Assembly: GCA_903845055.1 (NCBI GenBank)
Contig: CAIMWF010000048.1
Coordinates: forward strand, 1-64,000
Source of the DNA: an uncultured Bacteroidales bacterium
Lineage (GTDB): Bacteria > Bacteroidota > Bacteroidia > Bacteroidales > FEN-979
Direction: 5' to 3'
Length of the DNA: 64,000 bases
The position numbers were made by a program, and so were the translations under genes. Positions 36,999 through 45,263 of this stretch are shown one piece after another (positions within the stretch are counted from its first letter, which is position 1; each line of letters begins with the position of its first letter). The notes beneath the pieces are model-generated. The model saw only the letters and a list, made by a program, of their open reading frames with translations, searched no databases and was not told the origin of the DNA.

Positions 36999-38261
36999 AT
37001 GAAAATATTTCTGCATAGCATCCCCTGTGAACCCCGACCCGGATTGGACATCCCCCGTCACTCGTCACTCGTCACTTGTAACTTGTCACTCGTCACTCGT
37101 CATTTGTCATTCATCTTCCTCTCCTTCCTCCTCCTCTCACCCGCCTGCTCATTCTCCCAGCTTTCTGCAGGCACCGGTGATACCGTCAATCCCGGGGTCC
37201 CGGTCACCCTCAATGCAACATTCGGGCTGCTCGCAAAGGGGGTGAACACCATGGACAACCGGGTTGAAGGGCCTTTCGAGATTGGTTTTTCCTTTACTTT
37301 TTACGGAAAAAAATATACGCAGTTTTCAATCGGGGAGAATGGATGGATCAGTTTCACGCATCAGCCATTTTGGGGAGCGACAAAAAATATCAGGCTGCCA
37401 AGCGCTGCACCAACCAGTCCGAAAAACTGCATCCTCGGGGCCATGGAGGACTATAACCCGATCGGGGCAGGGAGCCCCTATATTTTTTACCAGACCCTGG
37501 GCCAGGCACCGAACAGGAAACTGGTGGTCATGTGGTGCCAGTGTCCGATGTACAACTGCCCGAGCGCCCTTGCAACTTTCCAGATCGTGCTGAAAGAGGG
37601 CGACACCATCGAAAACAACATTTTCAACAAACCCGTTTGCCCAGCGTGGGATAATAAATGCACCCTCGGATTGCAGGATGAAACCGGTTACTATTGCGAC
37701 ACCATTCCCAACATGAACCGGAATTCAACGACGTGGAGTGCCACGACGGAGAGCTGGCGGTATGTTCCCACCTCATCCGATACTTACAGCGTAACCGCCA
37801 TTCCCTACCGGCTTGAGTCATTGACGCCGGGAGATAAAATTACGTACAACTGGTACCGGGGGGCCGAATTTCTTTCAGGCCAGCAGAGTTTCGTGGTTAC
37901 GCCGCTTGAAACCACCACTTACACGGTCCGCTGTACCATATGCAGCGGCCAGGAATATTCAGATGAGGTAACGGTTTATGTGATCCCGTATATCCCCAAT
38001 GCCTTTACACCCAACGGCGACGGACACAATGACAGGTTCCGGATCGTCGGGCTTCCGCCTGAGAATATATCGCAGTTCAACCTGCAGATATTCAACCGCT
38101 GGGGACAACTTGTTTTTTCATCCCACGACATCCTCGATTCATGGGACGGGACCATGTTGGGCGGTGCATGCCCCGCAGGCGTCTATACCTGGGCGATATA
38201 TTACGAAGACAATAAAAAAGCGAAAATCAGCAACCGGGGGTCCCTCATGCTGGTCCGCTGA
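36999..38261 (+). CDS. CHU_C-domain (gliding motility-associated C-terminal) secreted protein
   Basis: A secreted protein ending in a gliding-motility-associated C-terminal (CHU_C/T9SS type B) domain: IPNAFTPNGDGHNDRF, FNRWGQLVF and SWDGTMLGGACPAGVYTW, which marks export by the type IX system. The N-terminal 250 residues have a beta-sandwich look (FEIGFSFTFYGKKYTQFSIGENGWISF), as in nidogen-like or DUF-type adhesin domains. An Ig-like stretch with TTTYTVRC precedes CHU_C. The start is uncertain: ATG 36999 is used here, but then residues 25-45 are translated from an octet of CACTCGT heptamers; TTG codons at about 37083 or 37104 would give a shorter signal peptide (LSFIFLSFLLLSPACSFSQ). Confidence 0.82.
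   Translation: MKIFLHSIPCEPRPGLDIPRHSSLVTCNLSLVTRHLSFIFLSFLLLSPACSFSQLSAGTGDTVNPGVPVTLNATFGLLAKGVNTMDNRVEGPFEIGFSFTFYGKKYTQFSIGENGWISFTHQPFWGATKNIRLPSAAPTSPKNCILGAMEDYNPIGAGSPYIFYQTLGQAPNRKLVVMWCQCPMYNCPSALATFQIVLKEGDTIENNIFNKPVCPAWDNKCTLGLQDETGYYCDTIPNMNRNSTTWSATTESWRYVPTSSDTYSVTAIPYRLESLTPGDKITYNWYRGAEFLSGQQSFVVTPLETTTYTVRCTICSGQEYSDEVTVYVIPYIPNAFTPNGDGHNDRFRIVGLPPENISQFNLQIFNRWGQLVFSSHDILDSWDGTMLGGACPAGVYTWAIYYEDNKKAKISNRGSLMLVR
37059..37114 (+). repeat. Heptamer array (CACTCGT type), 8 units, at the 5' end of the CHU_C gene
   Basis: CACTCGT x2, CACTTGT, AACTTGT, CACTCGT x2, CATTTGT, CATTCAT in exact 7-bp register. The plus strand has no stop in the coding frame; the minus strand has TGA in most units. 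It runs directly into the hydrophobic signal segment. Confidence 0.88.
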
Positions 38262-38374
38262 CAACCCTGGCCTGAACGGCCGGAATTACATTATGTTTCC
38301 CTTTTCCTCGCGGAATTTTGAATTTTGATTTGCAGAATGGCAAAAAAATCCGTAATTCGCACTCTATAATCCAT

Positions 38375-38395
38375 CACTCGTCATTCGTCACTCGT
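38375..38395 (+). repeat. Heptamer array (CACTCGT), 3 units, before the GH29 gene
   Basis: CACTCGT, CATTCGT, CACTCGT, ending about 40 bp before the fucosidase start. The stop-bearing strand is the minus strand, opposite to both flanking genes. Confidence 0.8.
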
Positions 38396-38433
38396 AAATT
38401 TCTTTCTCCCCATTCCCCCAAAACCATCGCATT

Positions 38434-40521
38434 ATGAAACTCCGTCTTTTTCTCCTCTGTCTTTGCCTTTTCTCAGCCGGTTTGCAAGGTCTCCGGGCCC
38501 AGTCGAAACAGAAGAATACAAAATCAACGCCCGTAGAAACAGCTGCTGTCCAGGAGCCCTCCTCCCGTATGGCCTGGTGGCAGGATGCCCGGTTCGGTAT
38601 GTTTATCCACTGGGGGATTTATTCGGTTCCGGCAGGCGAGTGGAACGGGAAAACCGGTTACGGTGAATGGATCAGGAATTCGGCTGAAATTCCCCTCGAT
38701 GATTACGACCAGTTCAGGACCAGGTTCAACCCCGTTAAATTCGATGCTGATGCATGGGTAAAAATGGCGCGTGACGCGGGAATGAAATACATCGTCATTA
38801 CCTCGAAACATCATGACGGATTCTGCATGTTCGACACGAAACAGACCGATTTCAATATCATGAACACACCCTTCAGACGCGACCCGATGAAAAACCTCGC
38901 AGCCGCCTGTAAAAAATACGGTTTGAAGTTCTGCTTGTACTATTCGATAATGGACTGGCACCATCCCGATTACCTGCCAAGGCGGGAATGGGAAAAGGAT
39001 CGTACGAAAGAAGGTGCCGATTTTGACCGGTACCTGGTCTATATGAAAGAGGAACTCAAGGAACTGCTGACGAATTACGGCGACATCAGCGTACTGTGGT
39101 TCGACGGTGAATGGGAAAGCACCTGGAATGAAAAGCACGGAAAGGAGATCTATAATTACGTGAAAAGCCTCCAACCCAACATCCTGATCAACAACCGGGT
39201 GGGTGCTGGACGGCTCGACATGGAAGGTCTCACCAAAGAGGGCGCCTTCGGTGGTGACTTCGGGACGCCCGAACAGCAGATCCCGGCCACCGGACTGCCT
39301 GGCGTGGACTGGGAAACCTGCATGACCATGAACGATCACTGGGGTTATAACAGGGCGGATAAAAACTTCAAGCCGGCGAAAGAAATCATACGGATGCTGA
39401 CTGATATAGCCTCCAAAGGGGGAAATTACCTGTTGAATGTCGGGCCGACCTCCGAAGGTCTCATCCCCGGAGAAAGTATTGAACGGCTGGCGGCGGTCGG
39501 CAGGTGGATGAAGGTGAACGGGGAATCTGTATACGGTACGCAGGCAAGCCCGTTCAGCCAACTTGCCTGGGGCCGGTGTACCCGGAAGATATCAGGCGAC
39601 CGGACCATCCTGTACCTGCATGTCTTTGACTGGCCGGCCAATGGGGTTCTGAAACTCTCAGGGCTGCTGAACACACCTGATAAAGCATACCTGCTGGCGG
39701 ATCCGCTGCATGTCCTCCTGAAGGTCGACCGTGACAATGACGCCCTTGTGATCTCGCTGCCGAAGGTTGCGCCCGATACCATCAACAGTGTCATCTGCCT
39801 TGCGTTGTCTGGCAAACTGGACCAGACGGACCCTCCGGTCTTTGCAACCGATTTTGAATCCTTTGCCGATTCGATAACCTTCGCCATCACCTCCAGCCGC
39901 GACAATGTCGAGATCAGGTACAATACGGGCAGTTCCGAACCAACCGTTAATTCCCTGCTTTATACGCAACCGGTGAGGATTAAGGCTACAACCACCTTCA
40001 GCACACGTTGTTTCAGGGATGGAAAGCCCGTCAGCGGAACGGTTTCCCGGGAATTCAGGAAGGCTGATCCCATCAGGGCCACGGACCCTGAAGGGGTTTT
40101 ATATCCCGGGCTGCGTTACCGGTATTATGAAGGCGCATGGGACAGTCTTCCCGATTACAACAGGCTGACGCCTGTAGCCGAGGGAATCGTCCCCGATTTT
40201 GTCTTCACCCCGAGGAACCAGGATGACCTGTTCAGTTTTGTATACAGTGGCTTTGTGCTGTTGCCCGAAACAAGCGTCTATTTCTTTTACACGAACTCCG
40301 ACGACGGCAGCAGGCTCTACATTGACGACAAACCGGTGGTCGACAACGACGGGCTGCACGGACTGGCGGAAAAATCAGGCACCATCGCCCTTGCCAAAGG
40401 ATACCATAAGATCAGGGTTTCCTATTTTGACCGGACCGGCAGCGACAACCTGGTCGTCTTGTTTAAAAGCCAGGCACGCCCCAGGCAGGTGCTCCCGAAG
40501 GAATGGCTGTTTTTCAACTGA
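38434..40521 (+). CDS. Alpha-L-fucosidase, GH29, with PA14 domain
   Basis: A 695-residue exported enzyme that removes alpha-linked fucose. Signal peptide MKLRLFLLCLCLFSAGLQGLRAQ. The GH29 barrel has WWQDARFGMFIHWGIYS, SKHHDGFCMFDT and the probable nucleophile Asp in ISVLWFDGEWE, then LLNVGPTSEGLIP. A chitobiase-type beta domain follows (NVEIRYNTGSSEP), and the C-terminal 130 residues form a PA14 domain (FYTNSDDGSRLYIDDKPVVDND), a carbohydrate-binding module. The GH38 gene follows after 41 bp and is probably co-transcribed. Confidence 0.95.
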   Translation: MKLRLFLLCLCLFSAGLQGLRAQSKQKNTKSTPVETAAVQEPSSRMAWWQDARFGMFIHWGIYSVPAGEWNGKTGYGEWIRNSAEIPLDDYDQFRTRFNPVKFDADAWVKMARDAGMKYIVITSKHHDGFCMFDTKQTDFNIMNTPFRRDPMKNLAAACKKYGLKFCLYYSIMDWHHPDYLPRREWEKDRTKEGADFDRYLVYMKEELKELLTNYGDISVLWFDGEWESTWNEKHGKEIYNYVKSLQPNILINNRVGAGRLDMEGLTKEGAFGGDFGTPEQQIPATGLPGVDWETCMTMNDHWGYNRADKNFKPAKEIIRMLTDIASKGGNYLLNVGPTSEGLIPGESIERLAAVGRWMKVNGESVYGTQASPFSQLAWGRCTRKISGDRTILYLHVFDWPANGVLKLSGLLNTPDKAYLLADPLHVLLKVDRDNDALVISLPKVAPDTINSVICLALSGKLDQTDPPVFATDFESFADSITFAITSSRDNVEIRYNTGSSEPTVNSLLYTQPVRIKATTTFSTRCFRDGKPVSGTVSREFRKADPIRATDPEGVLYPGLRYRYYEGAWDSLPDYNRLTPVAEGIVPDFVFTPRNQDDLFSFVYSGFVLLPETSVYFFYTNSDDGSRLYIDDKPVVDNDGLHGLAEKSGTIALAKGYHKIRVSYFDRTGSDNLVVLFKSQARPRQVLPKEWLFFN

Positions 40522-40562
40522 TGCCCTGACCTAATTGATTTTTTCAATCAACCCCATTAGCC

Positions 40563-43500
40563 ATGCGCAAAATCATCCTGGTTGCATTGGTCTTCCTGCC
40601 TGTTTTCCTGGCGGCACAGGCCGAAATTCCCATCCGGTTTTTCAAAGGTTACGCGAAATCCTTAAAGGGAGGCGGATTCCAGTATCACTCCCCGCAGCCG
40701 GACGTTAGCAGTTCCCTCCTGCTCCGGTCGATCGACTCGGTCCAGTACATCGAATGGGAAACAGAATCCATCCCGAAAGACTACGCCGGGAAATGGGCCG
40801 ATTTTGTGTGGATGTTCGGCATCGATGCCAACACCGACAGCCACTCCTTCAGGTTGTATGTAAACGGGCAATATTGCCTGACCTTCGCCAACCCCCTGGC
40901 AACGGATAAGAAACCCTGGCGGGTGGATGGAGTAAATGGCGCCTCCTTGCTTTTCAGGACCACCTTGATCGACAAATACGGCGACCCGATGGGATACGCG
41001 ATCCTGCATCTCCCCGCCAGGGCAACCAGGCCGGGGCAGCCGCAACTGATACGCGTTGTGGGCGAATCGATGGAGAGCCGTTCATGGTATATGACTTTTG
41101 AGTCAGGGGTTGAAGAATCGCTGGAGATAACCCAGGAACCTGCTCTTGTCAAGGGGAAAGAGACAAATTTCATCCCGGTTTTGTTTCGTTTTATTCACTT
41201 GGGGAACCCTGTAAAAGGCAACATTGCCATCACCGGAGGACCGTCGGCAGGATTTATACTGGAGACCGGTTTCAACGAGGTGAAACTTTTACTGCCGGAA
41301 GCGACGCAAGAAGGGGAGCATGTTGCCATGATCCATATTGCAGGACAAAGGCCCTTTAAGAAGGATTTTACCATTTCGCCATTTCGCCATTTCACCATTT
41401 ATCTTGTCGAACATGCGCATACCGACATCGGCTACACCCGCCCCCAAACCGAAATCCTGCCCGACCACCTTCGGTACATCGATTATGCCCTGGATTTCTG
41501 CGATCAGACCGATTCATTGCCCGATGATGCCCGTTTCCGCTGGACCTGCGAAACCTCCTGGGCGGTGAGGGAATACCTGAAAACACGTCCCCCTGCGCAG
41601 GTTGAACGGCTGAAAAGGCGTGTTGCCGAAGGAAGGATTGAACTTACGGGCCTGTTTCTCAATTCATCCGACCTGGCCGACGAGGCGACCATCGCCGCTA
41701 CGCTGCAGCCCATCAGGGAGTTCAGAAATGCGGGGTTCCCGGTAAAGACTGCCATGCAGGATGACATCAATGGGGTTCCCTGGTGCCTGGTGGATTACCT
41801 TTCGGGATCCGGTATTGAATATCTGAACATGGGACAGAATGACTCCAGGGCACTCAAACCCTTCGACAAGCCGACCACCTTCTGGTGGGAGTCCCCGTCG
41901 GGCAACCGCATCCTGGTGAACCGGCCCGAACATTACATGTGGGGCAACAGCCTCGGAATCCTCAGCGCACCCGAAACATTCGGGAAGGCCCTCTTCAGGC
42001 ATTTGCAGGACATCACCACGAAAGGTTATCCCTACGACCAGTATGCGATTCAGTTCAGCGGGTACCTTACCGATAATTCCCCGCCATCCACAACGGCCTG
42101 CAAACTGGTGGAGCAGTGGAACCAGGCATATGCCTGGCCGAAGCTTCGCCTTGCAACCATTTCTGAATTTCTGAAAAAAATAAAATCCGAACATTCCACC
42201 GAACTCCCTGTCATCCGGGGGGCATGGCCCGACTGGTGGATGGACGGTTTCGGGTCGGCAGCCATTCAGACCGCCCATGCCAGGTCGGCGCATGCCGACT
42301 TCCTTGCCAACCAGGGACTGATGACCATGGCAGCCATCATGCGCGTCCCGCTGAATGAACACGTCATGGAGCTCAGGCAGGAGATTACCGACGACCTGGC
42401 CTTTTATGATGAACATACCTTTGGTGCAGCCGAAAGCATTACCGACCCGTTGTGCGAAAACAGCGTGGTGCAGCTTAGAGAGAAGGAATCCTTCGTTTGG
42501 AGCGCTGTCAAGAAGAACCACATTCTCCGTGAAGAGATCATGGGAAGGATTCAACCGCAACTGCCGAAATCGGGCGTGCCGGTCGTAACGGTCTTCAATA
42601 CGCTGAACTGGTCCCGCTCGGGGAACGCACTTGTGTACATGGACCACCAGATCCTGCCCGCAGACCGGAAATTCAGGATCCTTGACAGTTATAACCGTGA
42701 AGTCAGCAGCCAGCCTGTGGCAACTCGCGAAGAGGGAACCTACTGGATGCTGCACGTGCAGGACTTACCGCCTCTGGGTTATCTGAGTTGCCGGGTACTG
42801 GTTTCCTCGGAACCGGCTGCGGGCCGCGCAGACAAACCTTTCGCAGGGGTCCTGGAAAACAATTATTACCGGCTTGAGATGGACATGAAAACAGGGAAAA
42901 TAACCGGGTTTTTTGATAAGGAATGGCACCGGGAACTGATCGATCATGGCGCTCCATACGGGATGGGGGAGGTTATTTATGAACGGCTCGGCAGAAACCG
43001 GGGCCAGCTTGAACAATATAAACTGGACGAATATACACGGAAAAGCTGGGATAGGCTTCATGTCAACAATCTTTCGGAAGGACCGCTGTGGAACAGCATC
43101 GTTCTTACAGGGCGCCTTGAAGGGTGTGCGGCGGAACCGGGAGTCCGATGCGAGATCAGGCTGTACAACCTTGAAAAGAAGGTAGAATTCTGTTATTCCA
43201 TGATCAAAAATTCAGTGACCGACCCGGAAGGGGTCTATGTGGCCTTTCCATTAAAACTCAACGCCTCCCACCACATTGTTGAGGTATCCGGTGGACCCAT
43301 GGTGGCGGGGAAGGAACAGATCGGGGGCTCAGCGACCGACTGGAACGGGATCCAGAATTTTGTTTCCCTCAGGAGCGACAGCGGGCAGATCGTTTTCGTC
43401 TCCCCTGAAATCCCGCTGGTGCAGCTTGGTGATATCAATCTCGGTAAATTTTACAGATCGCCGGATCCCTCGGCGATAAATACCGCCCCCGGAAAGGGAG

Positions 43501-44039
43501 CGGCCGTTTATCCAGCCTCCGGCTATCTCTATTCGTGGGTGTTGAACAATTACTGGACCACCAACTTCCTTGCCAGCCAGGAGGGGGAACTGAAATGGAA
43601 TTACCAGCTGACCTCCGGGGCTGATCCGTGGGGCAGAACCGCCGCCCGGTTTGGCATGGAGAACAGGATTCCCATCCCTTCCCGGGTATTTCCCGCGACG
43701 GTAACCAGGGATAGCCTTCTGAGGCCGGAAACGTTTTATCCCGTGACGGGCAGGAACCTCATCCTGGTTGCCTCCTTTCCTTCCGCCGATGGGAAGGGGA
43801 TCATACTCCAGCTGAGGGAGTGTTCAGGCACCATCGATTCCCTTGCGGTTTCCGACGTGGCCTCCTCCTCCCTTACGCTTGAGATGGGGACCCGTCCAAA
43901 ATGGGTATCGGAGGTCAATGTGCTCGGGGAAATGGTAAGACCCTTATGGCCGGTCCCAGCCGATAGCCCTGTGCGATATCACCCGGTGAGGATCTATTTC
44001 AAACCTTTTGAAACAAAGTTTATCCTGGTCACGCTGTAA
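40563..44039 (+). CDS. Alpha-mannosidase, GH38
   Basis: A 1158-residue exported GH38 enzyme (signal MRKIILVALVFLPVFLAAQ). A lectin-like N-terminal domain of about 260 residues precedes the catalytic domain. Zinc ligands H286 and D288 are in HAHTDIGYT, and the nucleophile is probably D401 in AMQDDINGVPW. The middle and C-terminal beta domains are typical of the family (FNTLNWSR, then CEIRLYNLEKKVEF). Residues 270-279 are encoded by an octamer array (CCATTTCG), placed just before the catalytic HTD motif. It is in an operon with GH29; together they fit breakdown of fucosylated, mannose-bearing glycans such as N-glycans. Confidence 0.92.
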   Translation: MRKIILVALVFLPVFLAAQAEIPIRFFKGYAKSLKGGGFQYHSPQPDVSSSLLLRSIDSVQYIEWETESIPKDYAGKWADFVWMFGIDANTDSHSFRLYVNGQYCLTFANPLATDKKPWRVDGVNGASLLFRTTLIDKYGDPMGYAILHLPARATRPGQPQLIRVVGESMESRSWYMTFESGVEESLEITQEPALVKGKETNFIPVLFRFIHLGNPVKGNIAITGGPSAGFILETGFNEVKLLLPEATQEGEHVAMIHIAGQRPFKKDFTISPFRHFTIYLVEHAHTDIGYTRPQTEILPDHLRYIDYALDFCDQTDSLPDDARFRWTCETSWAVREYLKTRPPAQVERLKRRVAEGRIELTGLFLNSSDLADEATIAATLQPIREFRNAGFPVKTAMQDDINGVPWCLVDYLSGSGIEYLNMGQNDSRALKPFDKPTTFWWESPSGNRILVNRPEHYMWGNSLGILSAPETFGKALFRHLQDITTKGYPYDQYAIQFSGYLTDNSPPSTTACKLVEQWNQAYAWPKLRLATISEFLKKIKSEHSTELPVIRGAWPDWWMDGFGSAAIQTAHARSAHADFLANQGLMTMAAIMRVPLNEHVMELRQEITDDLAFYDEHTFGAAESITDPLCENSVVQLREKESFVWSAVKKNHILREEIMGRIQPQLPKSGVPVVTVFNTLNWSRSGNALVYMDHQILPADRKFRILDSYNREVSSQPVATREEGTYWMLHVQDLPPLGYLSCRVLVSSEPAAGRADKPFAGVLENNYYRLEMDMKTGKITGFFDKEWHRELIDHGAPYGMGEVIYERLGRNRGQLEQYKLDEYTRKSWDRLHVNNLSEGPLWNSIVLTGRLEGCAAEPGVRCEIRLYNLEKKVEFCYSMIKNSVTDPEGVYVAFPLKLNASHHIVEVSGGPMVAGKEQIGGSATDWNGIQNFVSLRSDSGQIVFVSPEIPLVQLGDINLGKFYRSPDPSAINTAPGKGAAVYPASGYLYSWVLNNYWTTNFLASQEGELKWNYQLTSGADPWGRTAARFGMENRIPIPSRVFPATVTRDSLLRPETFYPVTGRNLILVASFPSADGKGIILQLRECSGTIDSLAVSDVASSSLTLEMGTRPKWVSEVNVLGEMVRPLWPVPADSPVRYHPVRIYFKPFETKFILVTL
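41371..41400 (+). repeat. In-frame octamer array (CCATTTCG) inside the GH38 gene
   Basis: CCATTTCG, CCATTTCG, CCATTTCA and CCATTT inside the GH38 reading frame, coding TISPFRHFTI. The coding strand is the stop-free strand of the array; the complement has TGA/TAA. This is the only array found well inside a gene. Confidence 0.83.
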
Positions 44040-44149
44040 ACCCTGCCCCCGGGCCACGGGTTCCCCGGAAGATCCATTCTGTGAATTCGGTATTTAATAA
44101 CTTGTTATAACTTGACGACGCCGGGCGGATAGCCAGGCACTGTTTGTCG

Positions 44150-44157
44150 TAATTTTG
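44150..44157 (+). promoter_or_regulatory. Candidate -7 element (TAATTTTG) of carAB
   Basis: Matches TAnnTTTG, 30 bp before carA. No clear -33 TTG at the ideal distance. Confidence 0.45.
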
Positions 44158-44187
44158 CAGCTTTGAAATCAAGTTAAATCTGCACAG

Positions 44188-45258
44188 ATGGCGCAACTGA
44201 TATTGGATGACGGCACCCGGTTCAGCGGGCAGTCCTTCGGTGCCGAAAGGGCCGTGGCCGGGGAGGTGGTTTTTAACACTGCCATGACCGGCTATCCCGA
44301 AAGCCTCACCGATCCCTCCTATAAGGGGCAGATACTGGTCCTGACCTACCCGCTGATCGGGAATTACGGGGTGCCCGGCAGGGTGATCGGGGAGCAGCTT
44401 TCCCGTTATTTCGAGTCGGACCATGTTCATATCTCGGGGCTTGTCGTGGCCAGCTATTCCACCGAATACAGTCACTGGAACGCGCTGGAAAGTCTTTCCG
44501 ACTGGCTGAAGGTGCATGATGTGCCGGGCATATGCGGCATCGATACGCGGGCGGTGACAAAGGTTCTGCGTGAACGGGGCACCATGCTTGGAAAAATCGT
44601 CCAGGCAGATCCGGGGGAGACCGGTTTTTATGATCCGAACCTTGACAACCTGGTGGCGCAGGTCAGCATAAAAGAGAAAACAGTTTACCCCGGCGGTGAC
44701 CTTCGGATCATGCTGGTTGACTGCGGCGTGAAAAACAATATCATCCGCTGTCTTCGGGACTTGGGCGCAACCGTGATCCGGGTGCCATGGGATCATGACT
44801 TTTCTACCGACGAGTATGACGGGCTGGTGGTTTCAAACGGCCCGGGCGATCCGCAGCAATGCGCAAAAACAGTAGCAAACCTCAAACTTGCCATCGGGCA
44901 GGAGCGGCCTATTTTCGGGATATGCCTCGGGAACCAGCTGCTCTCCATGGCTGGCGGAGCAACCACCTACAAACTCAAATATGGTCACCGGGGATATAAC
45001 CAGCCGGTGCTCAGGGTCGGAACAAACCGTGCCTTCATCACCTCCCAGAACCACGGGTTTGCCGTGGATGACCATACACTGGGCAACGACTGGGAGCCCT
45101 TTTTCGTGAATCTCAACGATCAGACCAACGAAGGCATACGGCACAGGACGAAACCTTTTTTTTCAACACAATTCCATCCTGAAGCTTCGGGCGGTCCCAC
45201 GGATACACGGTTCCTGTTCGATGATTTTATGAACATGGTCAGAAAAACCAAATCCTGA
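44188..45258 (+). CDS. carA: Carbamoyl-phosphate synthase small subunit
   Basis: A 356-residue glutaminase subunit that feeds ammonia to CarB for arginine and pyrimidine synthesis. N-terminal CPSase_sm_chain domain (MAQLILDDGTRFSGQSFG, FNTAMTGYPESLTDPSYKG), then a class I glutamine amidotransferase with VSNGPGDPQQC, the nucleophile Cys in GICLGNQLLS and the catalytic His/Glu in FHPEASGGP. Intact. Located 5 bp before carB. Confidence 0.97.
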   Translation: MAQLILDDGTRFSGQSFGAERAVAGEVVFNTAMTGYPESLTDPSYKGQILVLTYPLIGNYGVPGRVIGEQLSRYFESDHVHISGLVVASYSTEYSHWNALESLSDWLKVHDVPGICGIDTRAVTKVLRERGTMLGKIVQADPGETGFYDPNLDNLVAQVSIKEKTVYPGGDLRIMLVDCGVKNNIIRCLRDLGATVIRVPWDHDFSTDEYDGLVVSNGPGDPQQCAKTVANLKLAIGQERPIFGICLGNQLLSMAGGATTYKLKYGHRGYNQPVLRVGTNRAFITSQNHGFAVDDHTLGNDWEPFFVNLNDQTNEGIRHRTKPFFSTQFHPEASGGPTDTRFLFDDFMNMVRKTKS

Positions 45259-45263
45259 ACAGC

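Noticed and set aside
40535-40551. Terminator between GH29 and GH38 (TTGATT/AATCAA hairpin)
   Set aside because: Six A/T-rich pairs and no T run after the stem; the genes are probably co-transcribed.
41664-42755. 363-codon minus-strand open frame
   Set aside because: Antisense to the GH38 gene with no domain signal.
44040-44187. tRNA or riboswitch before carA
   Set aside because: No cloverleaf or conserved riboswitch core was found; only a -7 element is supported.
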